From positions 992,001-1,056,000 of the forward strand of contig NZ_UGHK01000002.1 of NCBI RefSeq assembly GCF_900450705.1: DNA of 64,000 bases, read 5' to 3'. This stretch comes from Avibacterium paragallinarum. Its GTDB lineage: Bacteria > Pseudomonadota > Gammaproteobacteria > Enterobacterales > Pasteurellaceae. Positions 40,406 through 50,443 of this stretch are shown here, one piece after another. The first letter of the stretch is position 1; each line of letters begins with the position of its first letter. The notes beneath the pieces are model-generated. The model did not search any database and was not told the origin of the DNA. It saw only the letters and a list, made by a program, of their open reading frames with translations. The position numbers and the translations under genes were made by a program.

Positions 40406-41038
40406 ATGATACGAAAAAAAGTTCTCTTTATTGGAGCTGGTGGCTATGCAAAATCTGTCCTTGACTCCTTAGACAAAGATAAATTTGAATTAATCGGATT
40501 CATTGACAACTTTCAAAATATAGGAAACCACCATTTAGGCTATCCAATTATCGCCAACAATATTGAAACTTTACCCAATAGACAAGACTATGAATATTTC
40601 ATTAGTATCGGCGATAATACTCATAGAGTTAGGCATTTTATTAATCTAATGAAATTTGGTTGTAAACTAATTAATGTTATTGACAAAACAGCCCTTATTT
40701 CCGATGGTTCGACACTGGGAATTGGCGTGTTTGTGGGTAAGTATGCCATTATTAATAATGGTACCAGCATAGGCAATAACGTTATTATTAATACAAAATC
40801 ATTAGTTGAACACGGTTGTATAGTCGAAGATCACTGCAATATATCTACAAATGCGACATTAAATGGAGATGTTATTGTTGAAAGTGCCAGCTTTGTTGGC
40901 AGTTCCTCAGTAATCAATGGACAATTAAGAGTAGGTACGCATTCGATTGTTGGCTCAGGAGCTGTTGTCGTGAAAAATGTAACGCCATATACCATTGTTG
41001 CCGGCGTACCTGCAAAACATATAAGGAATATAAAATGA
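40406..41038 (+). CDS. neuD: Sialic acid O-acetyltransferase family protein NeuD
   Basis: The N-terminal Rossmann-like domain (VLFIGAGGYAKSVLDSL) and C-terminal left-handed beta helix of hexapeptide repeats, ending VGSGAVVVKNVTPYTIVAGVPAKHI, match NeuD/PglD-type acetyltransferases. In this operon it probably acetylates sialic acid or supports its synthesis. The 210-residue gene starts the neuDBAC operon, and its stop overlaps the neuB start (ATGA). The ribosome site is weak. The whole operon is AT-rich compared with flanking genes. Confidence 0.88.
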   Translation: MIRKKVLFIGAGGYAKSVLDSLDKDKFELIGFIDNFQNIGNHHLGYPIIANNIETLPNRQDYEYFISIGDNTHRVRHFINLMKFGCKLINVIDKTALISDGSTLGIGVFVGKYAIINNGTSIGNNVIINTKSLVEHGCIVEDHCNISTNATLNGDVIVESASFVGSSSVINGQLRVGTHSIVGSGAVVVKNVTPYTIVAGVPAKHIRNIK

Positions 41039-42072
41039 CAAAAGTATTTATTACTGCTGAGATAGGGTGTAATCATAACGGTGATCCAATGCTTGCAAAG
41101 AAAATGATTGAAGTTGCTAAAGATTGCGGAGTAGACGCAGTAAAATTTCAAACATTTAAAGCAGCTCAATTAATTTCAAAATTTGCTCCTAAAGCAGAAT
41201 ATCAAAGAAAAACAACGGGTGAACAAGATTCACAACTTGCTATGACCCAGAAATTAGAATTGTCCTATGAAGATTACAAATGGTTATCTGAATATGCAAA
41301 ATCATTAAGTCTGGAGGTTTTTTCAACCCCTTTCGATATGGAATCTATAGATTTCTTAGCAAAAGAAAACCAAAAAATTTGGAAAATACCTTCTGGAGAA
41401 TTAACAAATTTGCCATACTTGGAAAAAATAGCCCAACTTCCAATACAAGATAAAAAGATAATTCTTTCAACTGGTATGAGTACCATTGATGAGATTGAGG
41501 CTACTTTAAATATACTAAATAGATGTGGCGTTTCTCCTAGAAATATTACGATTTTGCACTGTAATACAGAATATCCTACACCTTTTGAAGATGTAAATCT
41601 AAATTCAATCAATGCCCTAAAAGAAGCATTTCCAAATTATTCGATAGGTTTCTCAGATCACTCCGAAGGTTATTTTGCTGGAATAGCTGCTATTCCTTAT
41701 GGCATTTCATTTATTGAAAAACATTTTACACTAGACAAATCTTTCGAAGGTCCTGATCATCAAGCTTCAATCACTCCTAATGAACTAGCAATGCTATGTC
41801 AAGGTATCAGAGTTATAGAAAAAGCATTAGGTACATCTCAAAAGGTTGTCACGCCTTCAGAACGAAAAAATAAAATTGTAGCAAGACGTTCTATCGTTGC
41901 TAAGAAAAAAATTTCTAAAGGCGAGGTATTTACTATCGATAATATTACAACTAAAAGACCCGGTAATGGCATCAGTCCTATGCATTGGTATATGTTATTA
42001 GGAAAAAAAGCAGAAATAGATTTTTATGAAGATGAATTAATCATAGATAGTAGATTTCCTAACCAAGACTAA
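41035..42072 (+). CDS. neuB: N-acetylneuraminate synthase
   Basis: NeuB joins N-acetylmannosamine and phosphoenolpyruvate to sialic acid. The TIM-barrel stretch (AEIGCNHNGDPMLAKKMI, VDAVKFQTFKA, FSTPFDMESIDFL, GFSDHSEGY) and the C-terminal antifreeze-like SAF domain (RRSIVAKKKISKGEVFT, RPGNGISP) are complete in 345 residues. AAGGA precedes the ATG. It is preceded by neuD and followed after 13 bases by neuA. Confidence 0.95.
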   Translation: MTKVFITAEIGCNHNGDPMLAKKMIEVAKDCGVDAVKFQTFKAAQLISKFAPKAEYQRKTTGEQDSQLAMTQKLELSYEDYKWLSEYAKSLSLEVFSTPFDMESIDFLAKENQKIWKIPSGELTNLPYLEKIAQLPIQDKKIILSTGMSTIDEIEATLNILNRCGVSPRNITILHCNTEYPTPFEDVNLNSINALKEAFPNYSIGFSDHSEGYFAGIAAIPYGISFIEKHFTLDKSFEGPDHQASITPNELAMLCQGIRVIEKALGTSQKVVTPSERKNKIVARRSIVAKKKISKGEVFTIDNITTKRPGNGISPMHWYMLLGKKAEIDFYEDELIIDSRFPNQD

Positions 42073-42085
42073 CGAATATATAAGT

Positions 42086-43360
42086 ATGAAAAAAATTGCC
42101 ATTATTCCAGCACGTTCGGGTTCCAAAGGCTTGCCTAATAAAAATGTCCTATTAGTTTCAGGAAAACCACTAATTGCATTTTCAATAGAAGCGGCTCTAG
42201 AATCTAAAGAATTTGATAAAATTATTGTGACAACAGATTCTCAAGAATATATAGACTTACTCTCTCATTATCCTATTGATTTTATTCATAGAGATGCTGA
42301 TTTAGCGACAGATTCAGCAAGCTCTTATGTTGTAATAGAAGACGTCCTACATAAATATAAAAACATTACATTTGATTACTTTGTTTTATTACAACCGACA
42401 TCACCATTAAGGACAGCAAAGCACATTATTGATGCGAATAGAAGGTTTGAATCTCACTTTAGAAAATTTGATTTCCTTGTTTCCGTTTCCTCTGCTCACA
42501 AACCAACGACATTAACTCGCCCTATTGAGCAAGATGAAACGCTCAAACATTTCAAACTAGATTACTCCAATTATGCAAGGCAAAATTATAGCCCAGAATA
42601 CTCCCCTAATGGAGCTATATTTTCAGCTAAGCCCTTAGCATATTTAGCCCCAAAACATTTTTATGGAAAAAAATGTCTAGCATATTTTATGGATAAAGAA
42701 AGCTCAATAGACATTGATGATAAATTAGACTTTGAGTACTTCTATTCAATTATTCAGCAAAGAAATAAAAGAGAAATTTTATTATCTCAAATTAAACAAC
42801 GCATTGAATATAAAAAACATTTATTCAGTAAAATCCAAGAAATTACTTTCATTGGTCATTCTATTTTAGATAGATGGACAATACAAACTCTAGGAAAATA
42901 TAAGATTACTAACTTAGCTATATCAGGAATCGCTACACAAGAATATCAATCCTTAATTCTCGATAGTGGATTATTAAAAAACGTTGGTAACAAAACTATT
43001 ATAATGCTGGGAACGAATGACATTATCAGCAAAAATTGGAATAAAGAAGAAAATTTACTCGCTATTCAAAAATTAATAGATAGTATAAAAAGCCTTAATC
43101 CAAATACAGTAGTTTATTTTTTAGAAATCTCACCTACGGCACTTCGCCTAGATAGAAATAATAATAAGATTAAAGAATTTAATCATTATCTTAAAAATAA
43201 TTTAAAAGATATAGAATGGATTGATCTATATGATGAATATAGCGATAAATATGGAAAATTAGATTTATCACTGAGTGATGATGGTCTTCATTTTAATGCT
43301 GAAGGATATACAAAACTCTACTCTATTTTAACAAAAAAGTTAGATAACAAAAAACAATGA
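42086..43360 (+). CDS. neuA: CMP-sialic acid synthetase fused to an SGNH esterase domain
   Basis: Residues 1-225 are the CMP-sialate synthetase (IPARSGSKGLPNKN nucleotide loop, LLQPTSPLRTAKHI). Residues about 245-424 form an SGNH hydrolase-like domain with GHSILDRW, GTNDII and DDGLHFNAEGY, as in E. coli K1 and group B streptococcal NeuA, where it removes O-acetyl groups. With neuD in the same operon, this suggests the sialic acid is O-acetylated and then trimmed. The stop overlaps the neuC start. Confidence 0.93.
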   Translation: MKKIAIIPARSGSKGLPNKNVLLVSGKPLIAFSIEAALESKEFDKIIVTTDSQEYIDLLSHYPIDFIHRDADLATDSASSYVVIEDVLHKYKNITFDYFVLLQPTSPLRTAKHIIDANRRFESHFRKFDFLVSVSSAHKPTTLTRPIEQDETLKHFKLDYSNYARQNYSPEYSPNGAIFSAKPLAYLAPKHFYGKKCLAYFMDKESSIDIDDKLDFEYFYSIIQQRNKREILLSQIKQRIEYKKHLFSKIQEITFIGHSILDRWTIQTLGKYKITNLAISGIATQEYQSLILDSGLLKNVGNKTIIMLGTNDIISKNWNKEENLLAIQKLIDSIKSLNPNTVVYFLEISPTALRLDRNNNKIKEFNHYLKNNLKDIEWIDLYDEYSDKYGKLDLSLSDDGLHFNAEGYTKLYSILTKKLDNKKQ

Positions 43361-44508
43361 AAAAACTTGCTTATATTACAGGTTCTAGAGCTGAATATGG
43401 AATCGTCAAAAGACTATTAATCAAACTTCAACAATGTAATGATATTGATCTATCTGTGATTGCTACAGCGATGCACTTAGATAAACAGTATGGCTTTACA
43501 GTAAATAATATTATTGAAGATGGAATTAAAGTTTCTCACAAAATACCATTAACACTAGATAGTTCAAATAATGAAAAAGTTATTGATTCAATGGCTGAAT
43601 GTCTCTCGTTATTTGGTCACTTTTTTCAAAAAAATTACTATGATGCAATAATGATATTAGGCGATAGATATGAAATGCTTTCCGTAGCTATCGCAGCTGC
43701 TATGCATAATATTCCTATCATTCATTTACACGGCGGAGAAAAAACATTAGGAAATTACGACGAATTTATTAGGCATAGCATCACTAAAATGGCTAAATTA
43801 CATCTAGTTTCTACTGAAGAATATAAAAAGAGAGTAATTCAACTTGGTGAAAAACCAGATTCCGTAATAAATATTGGTTCTTTAGGGGCTGAAAATAGTA
43901 TATTACTTCCCCTTCATTCAAAAGAATATATTTATAATAAGATTGGATATAAAAAGCCCTATTTTGTTGTTTTATTTCATCCTGAAACACTGCTCCAAGA
44001 TGATTTGAATATGCAAGTTGATGAGCTTTTAAAAGCAATAAACGCTCTAAAGAATAAATATGATTTTATCTTTATTGGCTCGAACTCAGATACAGGTTCA
44101 GATCTTATTCACAAAAAGATTAGCAATTACATTAATCAGTATAATTATAAATACTTTAATTCACTTACTAGTGAAGAGTATTTAACATTAGTGAAATATT
44201 CTCAAGGTTTAATCGGAAATTCCTCCTCTGGACTCATTGAGATTCCATCACTTAAAGTCCCTACAATTAATCTAGGTAACCGACAATTAGGACGAGTAAG
44301 AGGGGAAACGGTCATAGATTGTCCTGTTTGTTCCGAACAAATTGTTAAATGTATCGTCGCCTCACAAGAAAAAGCATTTCTTGATAGAGTAAAAAACAGC
44401 CAAAATCCATATAGAAAACAAAATACACTACAACTTGCTTATGATAGTATCCTAGAATTTATAGCATCACCGACTAAAACACAGCTTAAAGACTTTTGGG
44501 ATTTATAA
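43357..44508 (+). CDS. neuC: UDP-N-acetylglucosamine 2-epimerase (hydrolysing)
   Basis: NeuC makes N-acetylmannosamine from UDP-GlcNAc, the first step of new sialic acid synthesis. GSRAEYGIVKRLL, GDRYEML, HLHGGE and the UDP-binding GNSSSGLIE are visible in 383 residues. ATGA overlap couples it to neuA. No sialyltransferase or capsule export gene follows, so the CMP-sialate must be used by enzymes coded elsewhere. Confidence 0.94.
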   Translation: MKKLAYITGSRAEYGIVKRLLIKLQQCNDIDLSVIATAMHLDKQYGFTVNNIIEDGIKVSHKIPLTLDSSNNEKVIDSMAECLSLFGHFFQKNYYDAIMILGDRYEMLSVAIAAAMHNIPIIHLHGGEKTLGNYDEFIRHSITKMAKLHLVSTEEYKKRVIQLGEKPDSVINIGSLGAENSILLPLHSKEYIYNKIGYKKPYFVVLFHPETLLQDDLNMQVDELLKAINALKNKYDFIFIGSNSDTGSDLIHKKISNYINQYNYKYFNSLTSEEYLTLVKYSQGLIGNSSSGLIEIPSLKVPTINLGNRQLGRVRGETVIDCPVCSEQIVKCIVASQEKAFLDRVKNSQNPYRKQNTLQLAYDSILEFIASPTKTQLKDFWDL

Positions 44509-44612
44509 AACAGTTTATAATTTCTTGCAATTCAACAAAATGAAATACATTTAGCATAAATTAATTTTAATTAACATAAATGAGTAAAAATATTGACTAT
44601 TATAGATTTCAT

Positions 44613-44640
44613 TTGAATATTGTTTTTTCCTATCTATAAT
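44613..44640 (+). promoter_or_regulatory. Promoter of tyrS
   Basis: TTGAAT and TATAAT are separated by 16 bases, 43 bases before the tyrS start. The 174-base gap after neuC shows no obvious terminator. Confidence 0.5.
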
Positions 44641-44682
44641 AATGAAATTCAAGAAAATAATTTACACATATAGGATACCTCA

Positions 44683-45882
44683 ATGACTGATCTTTCACCT
44701 TTGCTTGCCGAGCAGCTTGCTGAGCTAAAACGCGGCACAGATCAACTTTTTTCAGAACAAGATTTAATCGAAAAACTTAAAGAAAACCGTCCGTTACGCA
44801 TTAAATTAGGGGCAGACCCAACGGCCCCAGACATTCATTTAGGGCATACGGTGGTGTTAAATAAATTGCGTCAATTCCAAAATTTTGGGCATCACGTGAT
44901 GTTTTTGATTGGGGATTTCACCGCGACCGTGGGCGATCCATCGGGGAAAAATGCGACGCGTCCACCACTTTCTCGTGAAGATGTGTTACGCAATGCGGAA
45001 ACCTATAAAGAGCAAATTTATAAAATTTTAGATCCTGAGAAAACGGAAATTGTGTTTAACTCCGATTGGCTTGGGGAATTAGGCACGGTGGGAATGATCC
45101 GCTTGGCATCAAATTATACTGTCGCACGAATGTTAGAACGTGATGATTTCAAAAAACGTTTCACCAATAATCAGCCGATTGCCATTCACGAATTTATTTA
45201 TCCGTTGTTGCAAGGCTACGATTCTGTGCATTTGAAAGCGGACGTGGAATTAGGTGGCACAGACCAAACCTTCAATTTGCTGATCGGGCGTGAACTGCAA
45301 AAATCAGACGGTCAAAAACCGCAAGTCGCCATCACCTTGCCACTGCTTGTGGGCTTAGATGGTGAGAAAAAAATGTCGAAATCCCTCGGCAACTACATCG
45401 GCGTAACGGAAGCACCTAATGAAATGTTCGGCAAAATTATGTCGATTTCTGATGAATTAATGTGGGATTGGTACGACTTGCTTTCTTTCCGTCCACTCAG
45501 CGAAATTGCTCAGTTCAAACAAGAAGTGGCAGAGGGACGCAATCCACGTGATATTAAGGTGTTATTAGCGAAAGAAATCACTGCTCGCTTCCATTCTGAA
45601 GCCGAGGCAAACGCCGCAGAGCAAGCCTTTATTAACCGTTTCCAAAAAGGGGCGATCCCTGATGAAATGCCAGAATTTACCTTTGAGGGCGAAATTGGGC
45701 TAGCCAACCTGTTAAAAGAAACGGGGCTTGTTAGCTCGACTTCTGAAGCCATTCGTATGGTAAACCAAGGTGGGGTGAAAATTGACGATGAAAAAGTGGA
45801 AAATGCCAAAGCCATCATTTACGCCTCCACCGCCGTTTATCAGGTGGGCAAACGCAAATTCGCTCGCGTAACGGTGAAATAA
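44683..45882 (+). CDS. tyrS: Tyrosyl-tRNA synthetase
   Basis: This class I synthetase has the HLGHT signature ([14 protein letters not shown], residues about 43-56), the KMSKS loop ([10 protein letters not shown]) and a C-terminal S4 domain ([21 protein letters not shown]). Its 399 residues match the Haemophilus-type TyrRS. Base composition returns to the genome norm after the AT-rich neu operon. Confidence 0.97.
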   Translation: MTDLSPLLAEQLAELKRGTDQLFSEQDLIEKLKENRPLRIKLGADPTAPDIHLGHTVVLNKLRQFQNFGHHVMFLIGDFTATVGDPSGKNATRPPLSREDVLRNAETYKEQIYKILDPEKTEIVFNSDWLGELGTVGMIRLASNYTVARMLERDDFKKRFTNNQPIAIHEFIYPLLQGYDSVHLKADVELGGTDQTFNLLIGRELQKSDGQKPQVAITLPLLVGLDGEKKMSKSLGNYIGVTEAPNEMFGKIMSISDELMWDWYDLLSFRPLSEIAQFKQEVAEGRNPRDIKVLLAKEITARFHSEAEANAAEQAFINRFQKGAIPDEMPEFTFEGEIGLANLLKETGLVSSTSEAIRMVNQGGVKIDDEKVENAKAIIYASTAVYQVGKRKFARVTVK

Positions 45883-45895
45883 TCCTTTTAAAAAT

Positions 45896-45922
45896 AGGCG
45901 TATGAGAATACGCCTTCTTTTT
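45896..45922 (+). terminator. Terminator after tyrS
   Basis: AGGCGTAT and ATACGCCT pair over GAGA and are followed by TCTTTTT, 13 bases after the stop. Confidence 0.88.
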
Positions 45923-46013
45923 AGCCAAGAAGCTAAATGGATTTAGCCAGAAAAATAATGCAAAAATAGTTCAAAACAAGACAGAGTATTGCTCCAAAGC
46001 GAGGAAAAATAAA

Positions 46014-46115
46014 ATGTCAATAAGATGTAACGCGATGATTAATCCTTTGATTTTAAAAGCTCGCTTTGCCGAACGCGTTGTACTGCCTGCAAATCAACGT
46101 TTTGTCTTATTTTGA
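46014..46115 (+). CDS. Possible 33-codon leader peptide upstream of scrK
   Basis: ATG 46014, preceded by GAGG at 12 bases, opens a frame MSIRCNAMINPLILKARFAE ending TGA 46113-46115. It lies inside the large inverted repeat, so it may be chance. Confidence 0.2.
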   Translation: MSIRCNAMINPLILKARFAERVVLPANQRFVLF

Positions 46116-46126
46116 AATCAAAGGAT
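46042..46126. repeat. Long inverted repeat upstream of scrK
   Basis: ATCCTTTGATTTTAAAA (46042-46058) and TTTTGAAATCAAAGGAT (46110-46126) pair over 17 positions with one G-T. The 51 bases between hold AACGCGTTG and further short pairings. It is not followed by a T-run. It may be a structured RNA leader, a small mobile element or an operator pair for sucrose genes. The rest of 45923-46191 contains an inverted uptake signal pair near 46143-46157. Confidence 0.55.
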
Positions 46127-46191
46127 GGTAAAATGAAATCCGCACCGCAGAAGTGCGGTCAAAAAATCAAGCAAATTTATAAGGAAAAACA

Positions 46192-47121
46192 ATGTCAGAA
46201 AAAATTTGGGTATTAGGCGATGCCGTGGTGGATTTAATCCCTGACGGCGAACAACATTATTTACGCTGTGCGGGTGGTGCACCTGCCAATGTGGCAGTGG
46301 GCGTGGCTCGATTAGGTGGCAAAAGCGGTTTTATCGGCAAAGTGGGGAAAGATCCACTGGGTGAATTTATGCGTCAAACCTTACAAAAAGAAAAAGTAGA
46401 TACTGCCTTTATGACGTTAGATCCTGCACAACGCACCTCTACCGTAGTGGTAGGTTTAGATCAAGGGGAACGCAGTTTCACTTTTATGGTGAACCCAAGT
46501 GCGGATCAATTTTTGCACGTTTCTGAATTACCTACTTTTGCACAAGGGCAATGGCTGCACTGTTGCTCCATTGCGTTAATCAACGATCCTTCCCGCACGG
46601 CGACATTCACCGCAATGAAAGCGATTCGCCAAGCGAAAGGCTATGTGTCTTTTGACCCAAATTTGCGTGAAAGCCTATGGCAAAGCCTTGATGAAATGCG
46701 GAAGGTGGTAATGCAAGCGGTAGCATTGGCGGACGTGTTGAAATTCTCCGAAGAGGAACTCACTTTCCTAACGGAAACAGACAGTCTTGAAAAAGCGTTC
46801 GCAAAAATCACCGCACTTTATCCGCAAAAGCTGATTATCGTTACCCTTGGAAAAGCGGGTGCGTTGTATCATTTCAAAGGGCAAAAAGACATTGTGGCGG
46901 GCAAAGCATTGCAGCCTGTGGACACTACGGGGGCGGGTGATGCCTTTGTGGGTGGCTTGCTCGCGGGGCTTTCGCAAAATTCTGATTGGCAAAACAATCG
47001 CGAAACACTCGTGAAAATCCTACGACAAGCCAATGCCTGCGGTGCGTTAGCCACCACAGCAAAAGGCGCGATGTCTGCCTTACCGAACCACGCACAATTA
47101 CAAGCGTTTTTAAGCGAATAG
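46192..47121 (+). CDS. scrK: Fructokinase (PfkB family)
   Basis: This kinase phosphorylates free fructose released by ScrB. The PfkB start with GGAPANVAVGVARLGG, FDPNLRESLW and the catalytic DTTGAGDAFVGGLL (residues about 244-257) are present in 309 residues. AAGGA precedes the ATG. It is followed after 18 bases by scrB in the same operon. Confidence 0.93.
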   Translation: MSEKIWVLGDAVVDLIPDGEQHYLRCAGGAPANVAVGVARLGGKSGFIGKVGKDPLGEFMRQTLQKEKVDTAFMTLDPAQRTSTVVVGLDQGERSFTFMVNPSADQFLHVSELPTFAQGQWLHCCSIALINDPSRTATFTAMKAIRQAKGYVSFDPNLRESLWQSLDEMRKVVMQAVALADVLKFSEEELTFLTETDSLEKAFAKITALYPQKLIIVTLGKAGALYHFKGQKDIVAGKALQPVDTTGAGDAFVGGLLAGLSQNSDWQNNRETLVKILRQANACGALATTAKGAMSALPNHAQLQAFLSE

Positions 47122-47139
47122 CGAATAAGGAGAACGCCA

Positions 47140-48582
47140 ATGATCATTTTCAATGAAGGGAAATACAAAAGCCTTTACGCCGCCGAGCAGGGAGAGTTAG
47201 AAAAAATCGCCCAAATCGTAGCACAAGATCAGGATTTTCGCCCTGTTTATCATCTAGCACCGCCAACGGGCTTGCTCAACGATCCGAACGGATTGATTTT
47301 TGACGGCGAAAACTATCATCTGTTCTATCAATGGTATCCCTTTGATGCAATACACGGAATGAAACATTGGCAACATTTCATTACGCAAGATTTCCAACAT
47401 TTCCAACAAGCAGATTTACTTATTCCTTGCGAAACCTACGAAAGCCACGGTTGCTATTCGGGCGGTGCGGTGTTAATTGATGACAACATCGCAGTGTTCT
47501 ACACGGGCAACACTAGGCGTCCAAGCGATAATCAACGCGTGCCTTATCAAAATCTGGCAATTTTCAGCAAAGACGGAAAATTATTAAGCAAGCGTCCGCT
47601 TATCGAACAAGCCCCACAAGGCTACACCGAACACGTTCGCGATCCCAAACCGTTTCTCACCAAAGACGGTAAAATCCGCTTTATCTGCGGTGCACAACGG
47701 GAAGATCTCAGCGGCACGGCGTTAATTTTTGAAATGGATGATTTGGCAGACACGCCTCGTTTATTAGGCGAACTTGCCTTACCAGCCTTTGATAATCAAG
47801 GCGTGTTTATGTGGGAATGCCCTGACTTATCGCAAATGGGCGATAAATTGCTCTTTATTTGGTCGCCACAGGGCAAAGTGCGTGAGCGCGAGCAATATCA
47901 AAATAATTATCACGCAGTTTATGCCTTGGGTGATCTTGCCGATCGCCAATTCCACGCAGAACAGATTGCAGAACTGGATCAATGCTTTGATTTCTACGCC
48001 CCACAAACTTTTTCAGGCACGCAAACAATGCTGTTAGGCTGGGTGGGGTTGCCGGATTTAACTTATCCAACAGATTGCTACAAATGGCATTCAATGCTTT
48101 CAATGCCACGTCAATTACGCTTACAAAACGGCAAAATCTATCAGCAACCGATTGAAAATATTTATAAAAATCTTACCGCACTTCAATCTATTACGGTTGA
48201 AAAAGAGGCAGTGATTGCAGATTTAGATCGTGCTTATCTCAAATTTGATGCAAACGCCCAACCGTTCAGCCTGAAATTCTTTAATAATGAACAAAATCAG
48301 CATTTAACCCTAAGTTATGACGGCAAGTTGCTCTACCTAGATCGCAGTCAAACGGAACAAACGGATTCAATGAAAGCCTTTGGCGATAAGCGTTATTGCC
48401 GCATTGAAGATTTACACCAAGTGGAAATTTTCTTCGATCGCTCCGTGGCTGAAATTTTTCTCAATAACGGCGAAAAAGCAATGACTTCACGCTTTTTCAT
48501 CTGCACAAGAGAAAATCAACTTTGTACAGATAAACCGCTTACATTACAGGTGGGGTATCCGAAAGCGATCTCTTATAAATAA
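47140..48582 (+). CDS. scrB: Sucrose-6-phosphate hydrolase (GH32)
   Basis: ScrB splits sucrose-6-phosphate into glucose-6-phosphate and fructose. The GH32 nucleophile motif LLNDPNG (residues about 45-51), the RDP motif (VRDPKPF) and the acid/base ECPDL are visible, followed by a beta-sandwich domain with VEIFFDRSVAEIFLNNGE. It has 480 residues. AAGGAG precedes the ATG. The sucrose PTS transporter (scrA) and repressor (scrR) are not in the window, so the pathway needs distant genes. Confidence 0.94.
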   Translation: MIIFNEGKYKSLYAAEQGELEKIAQIVAQDQDFRPVYHLAPPTGLLNDPNGLIFDGENYHLFYQWYPFDAIHGMKHWQHFITQDFQHFQQADLLIPCETYESHGCYSGGAVLIDDNIAVFYTGNTRRPSDNQRVPYQNLAIFSKDGKLLSKRPLIEQAPQGYTEHVRDPKPFLTKDGKIRFICGAQREDLSGTALIFEMDDLADTPRLLGELALPAFDNQGVFMWECPDLSQMGDKLLFIWSPQGKVREREQYQNNYHAVYALGDLADRQFHAEQIAELDQCFDFYAPQTFSGTQTMLLGWVGLPDLTYPTDCYKWHSMLSMPRQLRLQNGKIYQQPIENIYKNLTALQSITVEKEAVIADLDRAYLKFDANAQPFSLKFFNNEQNQHLTLSYDGKLLYLDRSQTEQTDSMKAFGDKRYCRIEDLHQVEIFFDRSVAEIFLNNGEKAMTSRFFICTRENQLCTDKPLTLQVGYPKAISYK

Positions 48583-48642
48583 AGACTTAGTGCGTGATAG
48601 CATTCGCTGTTTTTTTCTTTATCCCCTACAAAATACAATAAA

Positions 48643-48669
48643 AGTGCGGTACAATTCCGCACTATTTTT
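48643..48669 (+). terminator. Terminator after scrB from inverted uptake signals
   Basis: AGTGCGG pairs with CCGCACT over TACAATT and is followed by ATTTTT. Confidence 0.75.
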
Positions 48670-48698
48670 ATCTGAAATTAGCCAATCGCCGAGAAAAT

Positions 48699-49175
48699 AT
48701 GGAACAGTTTAGCCAATATATTCCTGATGAAATCACAATGTGTCGCTTTGGAGCGAAATTAATGCAAATTGTTAGCCAAATGGCGACAGAAAAAGGCATT
48801 GTGATTTATTTAAATGGTGATCTTGGTGCAGGCAAAACCACCCTAAGCCGTGGAATGATCCAAGGGTTAGGCTATGAAGGCAAGGTAAAAAGCCCGACTT
48901 ACACCTTGGTGGAAGAATATCATTTAGCGGGAAAATCCATTTATCATTTTGATTTATATCGTTTAAGCGATCCCGAAGAATTAGAATTTATGGGCATTCG
49001 TGATTATTTTAATCCGCAAAGCGTTTGTTTAATCGAATGGTCAGAAAAAGGGCAAGGGCTGTTAGCTGAACCCGATTTAATCATCAATATTGATTATGCC
49101 GATGATGCACGCAACCTCCGCTTGCAAGCTCAAAGCCCGCAAGGCAATGTGATTATTCAACAGTTAAATCCGTAA
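48699..49175 (+). CDS. tsaE: tRNA threonylcarbamoyladenosine biosynthesis ATPase
   Basis: This essential P-loop ATPase acts with TsaB and TsaD on ANN-decoding tRNAs. The Walker A GDLGAGKTTLSRGM (residues about 42-55) and the TYTLVEEY and FDLYRL stretches are typical. It has 158 residues. It begins the run tsaE-amiB-mutL-miaA-hfq-hflX, the same order as in E. coli. Confidence 0.95.
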   Translation: MEQFSQYIPDEITMCRFGAKLMQIVSQMATEKGIVIYLNGDLGAGKTTLSRGMIQGLGYEGKVKSPTYTLVEEYHLAGKSIYHFDLYRLSDPEELEFMGIRDYFNPQSVCLIEWSEKGQGLLAEPDLIINIDYADDARNLRLQAQSPQGNVIIQQLNP

Positions 49176-49187
49176 AATGCAATAAAT

Positions 49188-50435
49188 ATGATAACAAAAG
49201 CCTATCGATTAATTACATATTTTATTATATTTGGATTGTACGCTCTTCCATCAGCAGCTAATGTATGGACTATCGCTATTGATCCCGGACACGGCGGAAA
49301 AGATCCTGGAGCAATCAGCCGAACTAAAAAGATCTATGAGAAAAATATTACCCTCTCCATTGCAAAAGAATTAAAAATTCTGCTAGATAAAGATCCTAAC
49401 TTTAAAGCCGTTCTTACGCGTAAAGGAGATTATTATATTTCTGTCTCTCAACGATCAGAAATAGCGAGAAAATACAAAGCAAACTACCTCATCTCTATTC
49501 ACGCTGACTCATCAGTTTCACCTGACCTTAGAGGAGCTTCTGTGTGGGTCCTCTCTAATCGTAGAGCGAATAGCGAAATGGGGCAATGGCTAGAGGATCA
49601 CGAAAAACGCTCTGAACTCTTAGGGGGAGCTGGTACAGTTCTTGCCTCTCATAACGAAAAGTATTTAGATCAAACTGTTTTAGATCTTCAATTCGGGCAT
49701 AGTCAGCGAGTAGGTTATGAATTGGGCGATGTTATACTCAAACGTTTTGCACAAATTACAACACTAAGCAGAAACACCCCCCAGCACGCTAGTCTTGGTG
49801 TACTACGCTCACCGGATATTCCATCTGTTTTAGTAGAAACTGGTTTTTTATCAAATTCCGATGAAGAAAAAAAACTGAATTCACCTACTTATCGGAAAAA
49901 GCTTGCTCGCGTTATTTATGAAAGTCTTGTAACTTTTCGACGGAATAATATAAAAAATGAGATTAATAACAATCAATATAAACAGAAAATACTGCCGAAG
50001 GACAGCAATATTCGCCATAAAGTGAAAAAAGGAGAAACTCTATGGGGTATTGCCAATACATATAAGGTCAATATAGATGCACTCATTGCTTTAAATAATA
50101 TTAATGGAAAAACGCTTTTAGCTGGAAAAATACTAAAAATTCCTGTTTCTATTAATGAATCTGCAACATCAATCAATAAAAAAACATCTAGTAATGGTGC
50201 GTCTAATCAGCCCCTAAAGGTAAATAATAATGAAAAGATGGAAGGTATCACAAAACATAAAAACACCAATAATAAAATAAAAAATCTACCTAAATTCCAT
50301 ATTGTAGAAAAAGGTCAAACATTATTTGGAATTTCAAAAAAATACAATATCCCTGTACCAACTTTACAGAAACTCAATCCAAAATTGAAAGACGGCAAAG
50401 TGCAAACAGGGCAAAAAATTCAGTTACAAAAGTAG
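49188..50435 (+). CDS. amiB: N-acetylmuramoyl-L-alanine amidase with two LysM domains
   Basis: AmiB cuts septal peptidoglycan in the periplasm at division. It has a signal peptide (cleaved near SAA-NVW) and an Amidase_3 domain with zinc ligands in [11 protein letters not shown], a following Glu and ISIHAD, and the catalytic Glu in [10 protein letters not shown]. Two C-terminal LysM repeats follow ([19 protein letters not shown] and [19 protein letters not shown]). It has 415 residues. The linker between amidase and LysM is asparagine- and lysine-rich. Confidence 0.95.
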   Translation: MITKAYRLITYFIIFGLYALPSAANVWTIAIDPGHGGKDPGAISRTKKIYEKNITLSIAKELKILLDKDPNFKAVLTRKGDYYISVSQRSEIARKYKANYLISIHADSSVSPDLRGASVWVLSNRRANSEMGQWLEDHEKRSELLGGAGTVLASHNEKYLDQTVLDLQFGHSQRVGYELGDVILKRFAQITTLSRNTPQHASLGVLRSPDIPSVLVETGFLSNSDEEKKLNSPTYRKKLARVIYESLVTFRRNNIKNEINNNQYKQKILPKDSNIRHKVKKGETLWGIANTYKVNIDALIALNNINGKTLLAGKILKIPVSINESATSINKKTSSNGASNQPLKVNNNEKMEGITKHKNTNNKIKNLPKFHIVEKGQTLFGISKKYNIPVPTLQKLNPKLKDGKVQTGQKIQLQK

Positions 50436-50443
50436 GAACACCA

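Noticed and set aside
48583-48625. T-rich stretch after scrB as a first terminator
   Set aside because: The preceding bases form only three or four scattered pairs. The inverted uptake-signal stem at 48643 is a better candidate.
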